Part shown: one piece after another, positions 1 to 7,502 of the stretch | Layout of the letters: each line of letters opens with the position of its first letter | How positions within the stretch are numbered: the stretch's first letter is position 1 | Assembly: GCA_021824155.1 (NCBI GenBank) | Contig: JAKALN010000006.1 | Coordinates: forward strand, 1-38,081 | Direction: 5' to 3' | Source: a bacterium | GTDB taxonomy: Bacteria; Patescibacteriota; Microgenomatia; Levybacterales; UBA12049 | Length of the DNA stretch: 38,081 nucleotides | The notes under the pieces: generated by a model | Seen by the model: only the letters and a program-made list of their open reading frames with translations | The model's database searches: none | Told to the model about the DNA's origin: nothing | Program-made: the position numbers and the translations under genes

Positions 1-920
1 ATACTTTGGGGCACACCCTTTACGCAAGATTTTTTACAAAATTTTTTAAAGACATCGGACTTGTTTCTTTTGATGAATTTGCAAAGAAAAGAGTTCAGCA
101 CGGAGTAATTTTAGGGCCGGACGGAAACAGAATGAGTAAAAGCAGGGGGAATGTGGTTAACCCCGATGATGTTGTTAGGGAATATGGAGCAGATACCGTA
201 AGGCTTTACCTTTGTTTTATGATGCCTTATGAGGCAACTGCTCCCTGGTCAATGGGTGCAATCTCCGGAATTTACAGGTTTATAAAAAGGGTTTGGGATT
301 TGGCGGAAAAAATCTCGGAAACAAAACTTGGACATGAGGATTTAATCCAAATGAATAAGACAATTAAAAAAGTAGGGGAGGATTTGGATAATTTCCATTT
401 TAATACTGCGGTCGCGGCTTTAATGACCTGGCTTAATTTCTTATCTGCAAAAAAACAAATTGCAAAAGAAGAATATACCGTATTTATTAGGCTTCTTTCT
501 CCTTTTGCCCCTTATGTTACCGAAGAGTTATGGCAAATTTTGGCGCTGAGGTCGCTATCCGAGCTCGATGAGTCTTCGGATGCAAGCACCCCTGCGGAAC
601 TCGGGGCACGCCCCGCTGAGCGGGGTCTAACGAAGACATCATCTCATCGGACAGCTCCCCGCGCCTTTAGTTCTATACATATGGAAAAGTGGCCGGAGTT
701 TGATGCAAAATTCCTTGTTGAGGAAGAGGTTTCGGTTGCTGTCCAGGTAAACGGAAAATTAAGGGACACTATAAGAGTTCAAAGCTTGGAATTTAGAGTT
801 CAGAATAAAATAGAAGAACAAGCGAGAAAGAGCGAAAAAGTACAGAAATATCTGGAAGGAAAGAAGATAATAAAAGTAATTTATATTCAAGGAAAAATAA
901 TTAATTTTGTGATAAATTAA
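1..920 (+). CDS. leuS: Leucyl-tRNA synthetase, C-terminal part (5' end outside window)
   Basis: This is the 3' part of a class I aminoacyl-tRNA synthetase that charges tRNA-Leu in the cytoplasm. The reading frame is open to the left edge, so the true start lies outside the window; a TTG at base 6 is an internal leucine codon. The KMSKS catalytic loop is visible as RMSKSRGNVVNPDDVV (about bases 129-176), followed by the helical anticodon-binding domain and the C-terminal extension (VAVQVNGKLRDTI), which places it as LeuRS rather than Val or Ile. Two stretches look foreign to the family. A GC-rich block of about 43 codons sits between EELWQIL and SIHMEKWPEFD, where LeuRS normally has only a few residues. 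A short block near the C-terminus (RVQSLEFRVQN) is made of a near-duplicated unit. The frame is intact through both, so the protein is probably functional. Confidence 0.95.
   Translation, partial: TLGHTLYARFFTKFFKDIGLVSFDEFAKKRVQHGVILGPDGNRMSKSRGNVVNPDDVVREYGADTVRLYLCFMMPYEATAPWSMGAISGIYRFIKRVWDLAEKISETKLGHEDLIQMNKTIKKVGEDLDNFHFNTAVAALMTWLNFLSAKKQIAKEEYTVFIRLLSPFAPYVTEELWQILALRSLSELDESSDASTPAELGARPAERGLTKTSSHRTAPRAFSSIHMEKWPEFDAKFLVEEEVSVAVQVNGKLRDTIRVQSLEFRVQNKIEEQARKSEKVQKYLEGKKIIKVIYIQGKIINFVIN
543..673 (+). repeat. GC-rich palindromic insertion translated inside leuS
   Basis: About 131 nt, far richer in G+C than its surroundings, lies in frame within leuS. It contains the perfect hairpin CCCCGC-TGA-GCGGGG (611-625). 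Outer parts are also complementary: CGATGAG and TCTTCG on the left recur inverted near 640-660. Related LeuRS proteins join the flanking motifs almost directly, so this is read as an inserted palindromic element comparable in style to Rickettsia palindromic elements. The exact ends are approximate. Confidence 0.6.
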
Positions 921-921
921 A

Positions 922-978
922 TTTCTAATTATTCTAATTAATCTAATTTCCAAGTTTAGGTTAATTAGGAATTAGAAA
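922..978. repeat. AT-rich inverted repeat after leuS
   Basis: The left arm (922-941) begins TTTCTAATT and the right arm (961-978) ends AATTAGAAA. The arms are complementary over about 18 bases with a small bulge and an approximately 19-nt loop. It lies between leuS and comEA and could act as a transcript-end hairpin, although no clear U-tract follows. Confidence 0.55.
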
Positions 979-994
979 TTAAAAATTTTTCTAT

Positions 995-1633
995 ATGGAT
1001 ATTGCTCTAATCCTGGAAAAATTTAGGCCTTTTTTCCGCCATAACTGGCTTCCTTTAGCCTTGGGAATAGCTGGTTTGATATTGTTTATATATGGTTTGA
1101 TATCCTTATTAGTTTCGAATTCAAAAAAGGCTGATTTGGTTTTCGAAACAACAGGTACATCTACGGAAAGCGCAAGATTAACTTCGCAAATCGCAGCAGA
1201 TATAGAGGGAGCGGTTATAAAACCGGGCATGTATAAGCTCTCTGAAGGCGCAAGAGTTTGGGATATTCTTATACTGGCACAAGGTTTGTCCGAGAATGCC
1301 GATAGGGGTTGGATAGAGAAAAACCTCAATCTGGCAGCCAAATTATCTGACGGTGCTAAAATTTACATTCCAAGGGTCGGAGAGCTTCAAAAAGACGCAA
1401 CAAATTTTGTTCAAACAGGTATTTCAGCGGGGCAAATTCGGGGTTTGCCGGCCCTTATAAACGTAAATACCGCTACAAGTGTCGAGTTGGATGTATTGCC
1501 CGGGGTAGGTCCGGTAACAGCAGAGAAGATTATAAGTAACAGACCTTATACTTCGATCGATGAGCTTCTTTCAAAAAAGGCAGTAACAAGCAAATTATTT
1601 TCCGAAATAAAAGACAAAGTAACAGTCCAATAA
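995..1633 (+). CDS. comEA: ComEA-like DNA-binding competence protein
   Basis: This is a membrane-anchored DNA-binding protein of natural transformation, expected to hold incoming double-stranded DNA at the cell surface and pass it to the ComEC channel. The 212 residues show a transmembrane segment at about 17-40 (WLPLALGIAGLILFIYGL). An SLBB-like domain follows at about 65-130 (DIEGAVIKPGMYKLSEGARV). The C-terminal helix-hairpin-helix module covers about 150-212 (INVNTATSVELDVLPGVGPVTAEKI is the diagnostic motif). Domain order and length fit ComEA. The start is an ATG without a Shine-Dalgarno. The comEC channel and MBL genes follow on the same strand, separated only by a four-helix-bundle cassette that begins right at the comEA stop codon. 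Confidence 0.9.
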   Translation: MDIALILEKFRPFFRHNWLPLALGIAGLILFIYGLISLLVSNSKKADLVFETTGTSTESARLTSQIAADIEGAVIKPGMYKLSEGARVWDILILAQGLSENADRGWIEKNLNLAAKLSDGAKIYIPRVGELQKDATNFVQTGISAGQIRGLPALINVNTATSVELDVLPGVGPVTAEKIISNRPYTSIDELLSKKAVTSKLFSEIKDKVTVQ

Positions 1634-2094
1634 GCAAATGAGAAATGACAAATAAGCAAATGAATATAAAAATATCTAAGTCAACAAATAATCAACCCAA
1701 AGAAAGAGATATTCATGAAAGAATATATAAATTTGTTATTAGGATAATTGCTTTAACCAAGTCACTTCCTAAAAACCCTCAAAATGATGTGATAATTCAT
1801 CAAATTGTTAAATCAGTAACCTCGATGGGAGCAAATGACCAGGAGGCTGACGGGTCTGAATCAAGAAAAGACTTTATAGCAAAATACTCAATAGTAAAAA
1901 AGGAGAATAAAGAGACCAATTACTGGTTAAGAGTTATAGGAGATACCAACCCTTCTATTAAAAAACGAATAGTAAATCTTCAAGAAGAAGGATTGGAGTT
2001 GGTTAGAATTATATCTGCAATTATATTAAGCGCAAAGAGAAAAATTTGATCATTTACAGATTCATTTGAGATTTGCTTATTTGCATATTTGATT
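1632..2094. repeat. Inverted-repeat-bounded cassette carrying a four-helix-bundle gene (family B ends)
   Basis: The left end (1632-1665) and right end (2061-2094) are built from the same motifs in opposite orientation: CAAAT, AAAT and GCAAATGAAT-type blocks, about 24 of 34 positions pairing with one gap. The left end starts on the comEA stop codon and the right end finishes 10 nt before comEC. The same AAGCAAAT/ATTTGCTT family occurs without a gene inside at 30156-30253 and 37090-37185. RNA from the cassette could fold into a long stem with the gene in the loop. Confidence 0.55.
1645..2049 (+). CDS. Four-helix-bundle protein (S23/IVP-like)
   Basis: A 134-residue protein of the four-helix-bundle family first found as the S23 protein of 23S rRNA intervening sequences and related to the Avd accessory protein of diversity-generating retroelements. 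Its biochemical role is unknown. Recognisable family features are the first helix with FVIRIIALTKSLPKNPQNDVIIHQIVKSVTS, a central Gly/Asp-rich turn (GANDQEADGSESRKDF), and the C-terminal helix ending LVRIISAIILSAKRKI. The first 15-20 residues (MTNKQMNIKIS) are encoded by the flanking family-B repeat, so the real start could be a little downstream. It interrupts comEA-comEC, and no reverse transcriptase or rRNA gene is nearby. A second, divergent member lies at 33094-33498. Confidence 0.8.
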   Translation: MTNKQMNIKISKSTNNQPKERDIHERIYKFVIRIIALTKSLPKNPQNDVIIHQIVKSVTSMGANDQEADGSESRKDFIAKYSIVKKENKETNYWLRVIGDTNPSIKKRIVNLQEEGLELVRIISAIILSAKRKI

Positions 2095-2104
2095 ATTTGA
2101 TCTG

Positions 2105-3376
2105 ATGTTTTTAAAACTCTTTATAGCTTTTCTTTTAGTTATATTATCGGTCCGTTTTTACTTCTTTTTTCAAAAAGGGGACACTTATAAAGACGGACAG
2201 AAAATAAGATATGAAACAACTATTTTTTCAGAGCCGCAGTCTAACTCAACTATCCAGAAAATAGACGTAAATCTTCCTACGGGTGAGAATGTATATATAA
2301 CTCTACCGCGTTTCCCGGAATATAATTATGGGGATAGGATAATCATTTCTGGCCCCATACGAATTTTACCCCGCCATGGCGGGGGGCAATCATACGGGGC
2401 AAGCACTCGAATATTTAGTCTGCTATTTAATAAACAGCAGTATATATTTTCACAAAATTTCCCAAAAATTGAATATGTGAAAACAGATAAAGACCTTATT
2501 TTAGCAGTCATAACTTTTATACGACAAAGAGTTTTAGGAGTCTTTAATAATGCCCTGCCTCCGGATTTGGCAAGTTTACTTCTTGGAATAGTTTTTGGAA
2601 TTAAGGCTCCGATGTCAAACAGTTTTTTTAACAGTTTAAAACTTTCCGGAGTTCTTCATATAATCGCGGCTTCGGGGATGAATGTAACCATGGTTGGAGG
2701 TTTTTTAAGCTCATTTTTCATAATTTTCTTTAAAAGGCAAACGGCGGTTATCTTAAGCATCTTTGGAATTATTTTTTATGCTTTTCTTGCGGGATTCTCA
2801 GCTTCTATTGTCAGGGCATCCATAATGGGAATTCTTGTTTTTTCTTCCCAAATCTTAGGAAGGCAAAGTTTTGCCTCTTATGGACTTTTTGTGACCGCTT
2901 TTATTATGCTTTTTATTTCTCCTAATTTAATTTTTGATATTGGTTTTCAATTATCTTTTACCGCAACAGCGGGACTTTTATACATAAGGCCTCTTTTTGA
3001 CTTTAAGAATCTTAAAAAAATTCCTCTTTCGGAAGATGTTTTAATAACTCTAAGTGCCCAGATAGCCACGCTTCCGATACTTTTAGCAACTTTTGGGACT
3101 TATTCTATGTGGTCGGTAGTAGTAAATGGACTCGTGCTTTGGACAGTGCCAATACTTATGGTTTTTGGGGGGTTGGGGGCGGTGTTTGGTTTGGTAATAG
3201 AGCCTATCGGAAAGATTTTCCTTTATCTCTGCCTGCCTTTTCTGCTTTATTTTGGGCAGATTGTTTCATTTTTCTCAAAAGGAGCACTTTTTAGCCTTGA
3301 GACGTTACCCTTTAGCTTTGTCCTAGGGTATTACTTTTTATTATTATCCGCGATTTTATACCGAAAAACCAAATAG
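2105..3376 (+). CDS. comEC: ComEC/Rec2 DNA-uptake channel, membrane part
   Basis: Integral membrane component that forms the channel for single-stranded DNA during transformation. The 423 residues start with a membrane segment (LFIAFLLVILSVRFYFF), then a soluble OB-like region at about 25-125. The Competence domain follows with the family motif SGVLHIIAASGMNVTMVGG at about residue 182-200, and roughly eight further membrane helices. The usual C-terminal metallo-beta-lactamase domain is absent here and is encoded by the next gene, 2 nt downstream, so the protein is split compared with Bacillus ComEC. A perfect GC palindrome in the soluble region (2369-2384) encodes LPRHGGG and looks inserted. 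The start is an ATG just after the family-B repeat with no Shine-Dalgarno. Confidence 0.88.
   Translation: MFLKLFIAFLLVILSVRFYFFFQKGDTYKDGQKIRYETTIFSEPQSNSTIQKIDVNLPTGENVYITLPRFPEYNYGDRIIISGPIRILPRHGGGQSYGASTRIFSLLFNKQQYIFSQNFPKIEYVKTDKDLILAVITFIRQRVLGVFNNALPPDLASLLLGIVFGIKAPMSNSFFNSLKLSGVLHIIAASGMNVTMVGGFLSSFFIIFFKRQTAVILSIFGIIFYAFLAGFSASIVRASIMGILVFSSQILGRQSFASYGLFVTAFIMLFISPNLIFDIGFQLSFTATAGLLYIRPLFDFKNLKKIPLSEDVLITLSAQIATLPILLATFGTYSMWSVVVNGLVLWTVPILMVFGGLGAVFGLVIEPIGKIFLYLCLPFLLYFGQIVSFFSKGALFSLETLPFSFVLGYYFLLLSAILYRKTK
2369..2384. repeat. Perfect 16-bp GC palindrome inside comEC
   Basis: CCCCGCCATGGCGGGG is fully self-complementary and is translated in frame as part of the ComEC soluble region. 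It stands out against AT-rich flanks and resembles the GC hairpins at 611-625 and 25196-25222. Confidence 0.7.
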
Positions 3377-3378
3377 TT

Positions 3379-4251
3379 ATGAGGAGATATTTGTTTTTTG
3401 TAATTTTTAGTATTGTTATTTTGTCGGGAATGTCTGTTTACCAAAACGGGAAATTTAACGACGGGAAACTTCATTTAGTATTTTGCAGCGTAGGGCAGGG
3501 TGATGCGATTTTTATTAAAACTCCAACCGGTTCGAAGATTTTAATAGACGGCGGGCCGGACGATTCGGTCCTAAATTGTTTATCAAGACACATGTATTTT
3601 TTTGACAGAAAAATTGACGCCGTAATAATGACTCACCCCCATGCAGACCACTTAACCGGTTTAATTTCGGTTGTCAGAAGATATAATTTGATGTTTTATG
3701 ATATTGAAAACCTTAAAACCGGGGGTGTTGAGTCAAAAATACTACAAGATAACTTAGCAATAAAAAATTTGAGTGCTAATTCGCTTAAAAAAGGAGACAG
3801 ATTGTCAAATCAATCTAATTTTAGCTTAAGTATCCTCTGGCCGAGTGAAGAGTACGTTAAAAAAGGGCTTAATTTTTCCTCCCCTGAGGCTACGGACCTT
3901 GATTCTAACGGTTTGGCGTTGGTCCAAATGGTTGTTTTTGGCAATTTTAAAGTACTTTTAACGTCGGATACGGATTATCTTACAGAAGAAGAGGTCGGTA
4001 AAGAAACCGGTTTTGTTGATATTTTGCAGGTTCCTCACCACGGGTCAAAAACAGGAATTTCCCAAAAGTTTTTAGAAGAAGTTGGCCCAAAAATTGCAAT
4101 AATTTCTGTCGGCAGGAATAATAAGTACGGTCATCCGGCAAAAGAGACGTTAGACCTTTTAAAAAAGAACAATGTTAAAGTTTTAAGAACAGATATAAAC
4201 GGGGATATCGAAATAATTTCCGACGGTAAGACCTGGAACGTTGTTAATTAA
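3379..4251 (+). CDS. ComEC-type metallo-beta-lactamase domain protein
   Basis: A 290-residue secreted or membrane-anchored metallo-beta-lactamase-fold protein matching the C-terminal domain of ComEC/Rec2, thought to degrade the non-transported strand or process DNA at the channel. An N-terminal hydrophobic segment (residues 4-20, FFVIFSIVILSGMSVY) is followed by the fold's motifs: VGQGDAIFI, ILIDGGPDD, the metal-binding MTHPHADHLTG (about 83-93), LLTSDTD, and VPHHGSKTG (about 222-230). It starts 2 nt after the comEC channel stop, so the two are translationally linked. The 3' end overlaps the convergent histidine-kinase gene by 8 nt. Confidence 0.87.
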   Translation: MRRYLFFVIFSIVILSGMSVYQNGKFNDGKLHLVFCSVGQGDAIFIKTPTGSKILIDGGPDDSVLNCLSRHMYFFDRKIDAVIMTHPHADHLTGLISVVRRYNLMFYDIENLKTGGVESKILQDNLAIKNLSANSLKKGDRLSNQSNFSLSILWPSEEYVKKGLNFSSPEATDLDSNGLALVQMVVFGNFKVLLTSDTDYLTEEEVGKETGFVDILQVPHHGSKTGISQKFLEEVGPKIAIISVGRNNKYGHPAKETLDLLKKNNVKVLRTDINGDIEIISDGKTWNVVN

Positions 4252-5962
4252 CTGTCGAGAATGTAGCGGGAAGAGTGTTTTTTTGCCGTTGTCTTATTAA
4301 ATCGTCGGATAGGGGAAGGGTAAAGTAGATAGTCGTACCCTGGCCTACGTCAGATTTTACTCCCACTTTTCCTCCGTGGGATTCAACTACTCCTTTGACA
4401 ATATATAAGCCAAGACCTGTACCCTTTTTTGCAAGTTCTCCCGGCGTTTTCCTTATCTGGTAGAACTTGGAAAATAAGTCTTTTTGTTCTTCCCGCGCTA
4501 TTCCCATTCCCGTATCGGAAACGGAAACAGTCACGGAATTTTCATTTATTTCTCCAAAAACAGTTATTTTACCTCCCTGCGGAGTAAATTTAAGGCTGTT
4601 CGACACCAAATTATTAAGAACCTGGTTTATTCTAATAAGGTCAAAGCTAAAAAGGGGAAGCTCTTTTGGCACATATGAAGAAATTTCTATATGTTTTTTC
4701 ATTGCGGCAATAGAGAAGGTATCCACGACGTCATTTATAAGCTTATTTAAGTCGTTGGGACTTTTTTGTATGACAAACCTTCCGGCTTCGATTTTTGCAG
4801 CATCCAAAATCGAGCCTATCTGTTCAAGGAGCATCTTTGTCTGGGTGTCGATTATGCCCAAAAGCTGCTTTGCTTCTGCCTCTTTTAGTTCTTTTTCTTC
4901 AAGCATAAGTTCGGAGGAATCTTTTATAGCGGTAAGCGGTGCCCTTAATTCATGCACCATCATATTTGTGAAGTCCTCTTTTATTTTTGATATATTTTTT
5001 TCGATGGTAATGTCATGTATTAGAATAGAAGCTCCTATTACTTGAGGTTTATTATCTGCAAGGGTGTTGAGTACCGGGGTAACGAAAATCTGGAAAGTGT
5101 TTTCTCCTATTATTACTTCTTTTTCCTCCAAAGTTGTGCTTTTTGATACAGATTCCTTTATTTTAGCTTGCAAATCGTATTTTCCGGCCAAAGAATTTAC
5201 TATTTCTGCAAAATTCGGAAATCCTTCCTGCAGTTTTAGGAATTTTTTTGCGGCGTTATTTATTATCAAAACCTGATTTTTCCCGTCAACCATAAAAACT
5301 CCGTCCGCAAGTCCGGTAATTAGCGACGTCAGCTTTCCTTTTTCAACTTCAAGGACCGCATGGAGCCTTGAGAGCGCATTTGATGCGTTATCGGTTATCT
5401 GGTAAAGCATTGTGACTTCCTGTTCTTTATAAAGGTTTGGGACAGTTGACGATACGTTGATAAGTCCTACAACTTTGTTATTTACTATAAAAGGAATATG
5501 GAAAAAAGAAGCAAGCGGGCTTTGATTGCTCTCGTCCAAAAGTTGTCCGGAATGGCGTTCTTCTAAATCCGCCGGTAAATTGGGCACAAGCGCAGAAATA
5601 GAGGCGAGCATACTTTTTTTAACTTCCTCCAAAAATAAATTGTTTATTCTTTCTTCAATGTAAGTTTTAAAAATTAGCTTATCCCCTTCCAGAAGAATTG
5701 CTGAAGCAGTTGAGTAGGGAAATAGGTTTTTAAGGCTTCCGGTAATGATATCTATAACCTCTTCAACGTCTAAGGAGTAGCTTATTCTGTCTTGTATCTC
5801 TTTTAATATGGAAATTTGGTAAATCCTTTGTCTCTGTTCTTCTTCGTGTTTTGCCAGAGTCTTTTTTGCCATTCTTTCTCTTAAAAAGAAAAAGGCCAGA
5901 AGGACAACAAGGAGTAGGGTAACTATTTCATCGGCTACCGGAGAACTAAAAGGCAGGTTCAT
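4244..5962 (-). CDS. Membrane sensor histidine kinase (GAF-PAS-HisKA-HATPase)
   Basis: A 572-residue sensor kinase. One membrane anchor lies at residues 11-27 (DEIVTLLLVVLLAFFFL). A coiled linker leads to a GAF-like domain (about 60-205), a PAS domain (about 210-325, LITGLADGVFMVDGKNQVLIIN), HisKA with phospho-accepting His337 (FTNMMVHELRAPLTAIK), and HATPase with N box NQVLNNLVSNSLKFTP, G1 DTGMGIA and G2 GTGLGLYIVKGVVESHGG. All catalytic boxes are intact. The likely partner is the single-domain response regulator at 6848-7216 on the same strand upstream, with two small unknown genes and a repeat between them. The ligand cannot be told from sequence. Confidence 0.92.
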   Translation of the reverse strand: MNLPFSSPVADEIVTLLLVVLLAFFFLRERMAKKTLAKHEEEQRQRIYQISILKEIQDRISYSLDVEEVIDIITGSLKNLFPYSTASAILLEGDKLIFKTYIEERINNLFLEEVKKSMLASISALVPNLPADLEERHSGQLLDESNQSPLASFFHIPFIVNNKVVGLINVSSTVPNLYKEQEVTMLYQITDNASNALSRLHAVLEVEKGKLTSLITGLADGVFMVDGKNQVLIINNAAKKFLKLQEGFPNFAEIVNSLAGKYDLQAKIKESVSKSTTLEEKEVIIGENTFQIFVTPVLNTLADNKPQVIGASILIHDITIEKNISKIKEDFTNMMVHELRAPLTAIKDSSELMLEEKELKEAEAKQLLGIIDTQTKMLLEQIGSILDAAKIEAGRFVIQKSPNDLNKLINDVVDTFSIAAMKKHIEISSYVPKELPLFSFDLIRINQVLNNLVSNSLKFTPQGGKITVFGEINENSVTVSVSDTGMGIAREEQKDLFSKFYQIRKTPGELAKKGTGLGLYIVKGVVESHGGKVGVKSDVGQGTTIYFTLPLSDDLIRQRQKNTLPATFSTVN

Positions 5963-5967
5963 ACTCT

Positions 5968-6128
5968 TAATTATAAATATGCAAATGACAAATATGCAAA
6001 TGAAGATTTTTGATGATGACGCTAGATGCTGGAAATTAGATTTTGAAGTTCGAAGCTAGAAGCTAGAGTCTAACTTCTAATATCCAGCTTCAAGGTCTAG
6101 CTTCAAGTTTCCATTATCTGTTATCAAA
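5968..6128. repeat. Composite repeat: family B unit plus family C hairpin
   Basis: Bases 5968-6005 carry the AATATGCAAATGACAAATATG-type family B unit. Bases 6016-6128 are a family C imperfect palindrome made of AGATGCTGGA/AGAAGCTAGA/TCTAACTTCTAATATC/CAGCTTCAAG motifs, ending in TTATCAA. Close relatives lie at 20861-20965, 25072-25251 and 26775-26893. This fills the gap between the kinase gene and the small membrane-protein gene. Confidence 0.65.
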
Positions 6129-6133
6129 GAGTA

Positions 6134-6478
6134 TTATTTCGTGAGGGATTCCAGCTTATCTCCTGTTTTTTTGCTTCCAATAACAATTATATAAGTTCCA
6201 AGTATAAAAAGAGGGGCTTTTGCCAAAAGCAGAGTATATGTAATAAAGGGATTATTTATGCCTGAGACTTCAAGATAAGATTCAAAAGCGTCAATAAGTA
6301 TCCCTGCTCCTATAAAAAGTATTCCGATCGCAATTGCTTTGAACCCCGAAGCTAAAATCCCCGTCCCAAACTTTTTATTAAGCCTCGCCATAATAATTCC
6401 GGCCGCAATTGAGGCTAATGCGGAAACAAAAGAGCTCCCTTCGATTATGATAGTTAAAAGTTTTTGTGTATCAATCAT
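6134..6478 (-). CDS. Small multi-pass membrane protein, unknown
   Basis: A 114-residue protein with three or four hydrophobic segments: about 8-30 (LTIIIEGSSFVSALASIAAGI), 43-63 (ASGFKAIAIGILFIGAGILI) and 78-101 (FITYTLLLAKAPLFILGTYIIVIG). Its short tail is lysine-rich. I do not recognise the family. It starts 2 nt after the stop of the upstream unknown gene, placing it in the response-regulator operon. A role as membrane partner of the signalling system is a guess from position only. Confidence 0.7.
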   Translation of the reverse strand: MIDTQKLLTIIIEGSSFVSALASIAAGIIMARLNKKFGTGILASGFKAIAIGILFIGAGILIDAFESYLEVSGINNPFITYTLLLAKAPLFILGTYIIVIGSKKTGDKLESLTK

Positions 6479-6480
6479 TT

Positions 6481-6846
6481 CTATTTACCCGTAAGAGCTT
6501 GGTTTATTGCTTCTTGGGCAGCGTCGGCAGAGGGGGTTTGTTGGGGGGCGGCTTGTGGAGCCGGAGTAACAGCAGGGGTTGGAACACCGTCCGGATAAAC
6601 AGAAAGTAGAGGTTCCATTGTTTTTTTAACAATAAGTCCTGATAGTTGCACAAATTGGTCAATTAATCCTTGTATAAGTACTTGCGGAGCTCCCTGAATG
6701 TCGGTAACAGACCCATCGTCGGCAACAGTTAAGCCTTTTACGTTTCTCGCTTTTGCAAGAGTAATACCGGGCCCCAAAACAACCATCTGTTTTTGTATGA
6801 CTTCAGTCAACAGTTTTTTATAATCCGTATTAGCGTTGGGTTGCAT
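6481..6846 (-). CDS. Unknown protein in two-component operon
   Basis: A 121-residue soluble protein. Residues 1-85 form a compact predicted domain with VVLGPGITLAKARNVKGLTVADDGSVTDI and a following amphipathic helical stretch. Residues 86-121 are a Pro/Ala/Gln-rich tail (TPAVTPAPQAAPQQTPSAD) like a flexible linker, ending in a short helix. No catalytic motif is seen and I do not recognise the family. It lies 1 nt downstream of the response regulator and 2 nt upstream of the membrane protein, so the three are surely co-transcribed. Confidence 0.7.
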   Translation of the reverse strand: MQPNANTDYKKLLTEVIQKQMVVLGPGITLAKARNVKGLTVADDGSVTDIQGAPQVLIQGLIDQFVQLSGLIVKKTMEPLLSVYPDGVPTPAVTPAPQAAPQQTPSADAAQEAINQALTGK

Positions 6847-6847
6847 A

Positions 6848-7216
6848 TTAAGTTTTATTTAACTGGCGTTTAATTTTATCAACAATATCTTTAGGTTCAA
6901 CCTGATACTTAAAAACATAATCCGCGGCTCCCTGATTTATGGCTTCTTTTACCAGCTCTTCCTGGCTGAAGTTTGAAAGTATAATTACCGGTATATTTTT
7001 AGTCTGGTCGTCTCCTTTTAGTTGTTTTAATACTTCATTTCCCGATGTATCGGGGAGGACCTGGTCTAAAAGAACAAGGTCGGGTTTTTCCAATTTTACT
7101 TTGTCGATTCCGTCTTTTCCTAAGTGAGCCACGGAAGTTTGGAAGCCTTCTTTCGCAAGCGCGGTAGTGAAGACTATTGTGAGCGCTTCGTCGTCGTCAA
7201 TAAGGAGTATTTTCAT
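6848..7216 (-). CDS. Single-domain response regulator (CheY-like)
   Basis: A 122-residue stand-alone receiver domain. The acidic pocket Asp7-Asp9 (LLIDDDEA), phospho-acceptor Asp51 (LVLLDQVLPD), Ser81 (VIILSNFS) and Lys103 (YVFKYQ) are all in place, so phosphorylation is expected. There is no output domain; signalling must go through protein contacts. It heads a minus-strand operon with two unknown small genes and, after a repeat, the histidine kinase at 4244-5962, its most likely phosphodonor. Confidence 0.92.
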   Translation of the reverse strand: MKILLIDDDEALTIVFTTALAKEGFQTSVAHLGKDGIDKVKLEKPDLVLLDQVLPDTSGNEVLKQLKGDDQTKNIPVIILSNFSQEELVKEAINQGAADYVFKYQVEPKDIVDKIKRQLNKT

Positions 7217-7369
7217 ACCTAATATAAACGCTAGCAGTTCTATTTTGAAAATGCAAGTCCCAACAAAGATTTATGATTTATGAAAACGTGGGAGACGATA
7301 TATTTTTTTAAATTTTTGCTTTTTACCTCTTTAATTGGCAATCAGTTATCCAGGATACGGAATTTTTGA

Positions 7370-7482
7370 AATGGGAAGTAGGATTTTCTTGAATTTGAAT
7401 TCTAGATTTCAAGAATTCTTGACTTCAAAGAATCAAGGTCAAAAATATCAAAGATATCCAACATCAAGGAGTCTAAGCTTAA
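7370..7482. repeat. Family A palindromic repeat upstream of argS
   Basis: Contains GAATTCTAGATTTCAAG continuing into the perfect palindrome TCAAGAATTCTTGA; bases 7397-7422 are identical in reverse complement to 37509-37534 and nearly so to 21972-21997. The distal part (AAAATATCAAAGATATCCA, ACATCAAGGAGTC) also recurs at 21905-21945 and 37445-37480. The frame across it is open into argS, so a spurious N-terminal extension can be read. Confidence 0.75.
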
Positions 7483-7502
7483 GAGTTTTGCTTATTTCGT
7501 TG

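Noticed and set aside
1645-2049. Diversity-generating retroelement, because the protein resembles Avd
   Set aside because: No reverse transcriptase, template repeat or variable repeat is seen in the window.
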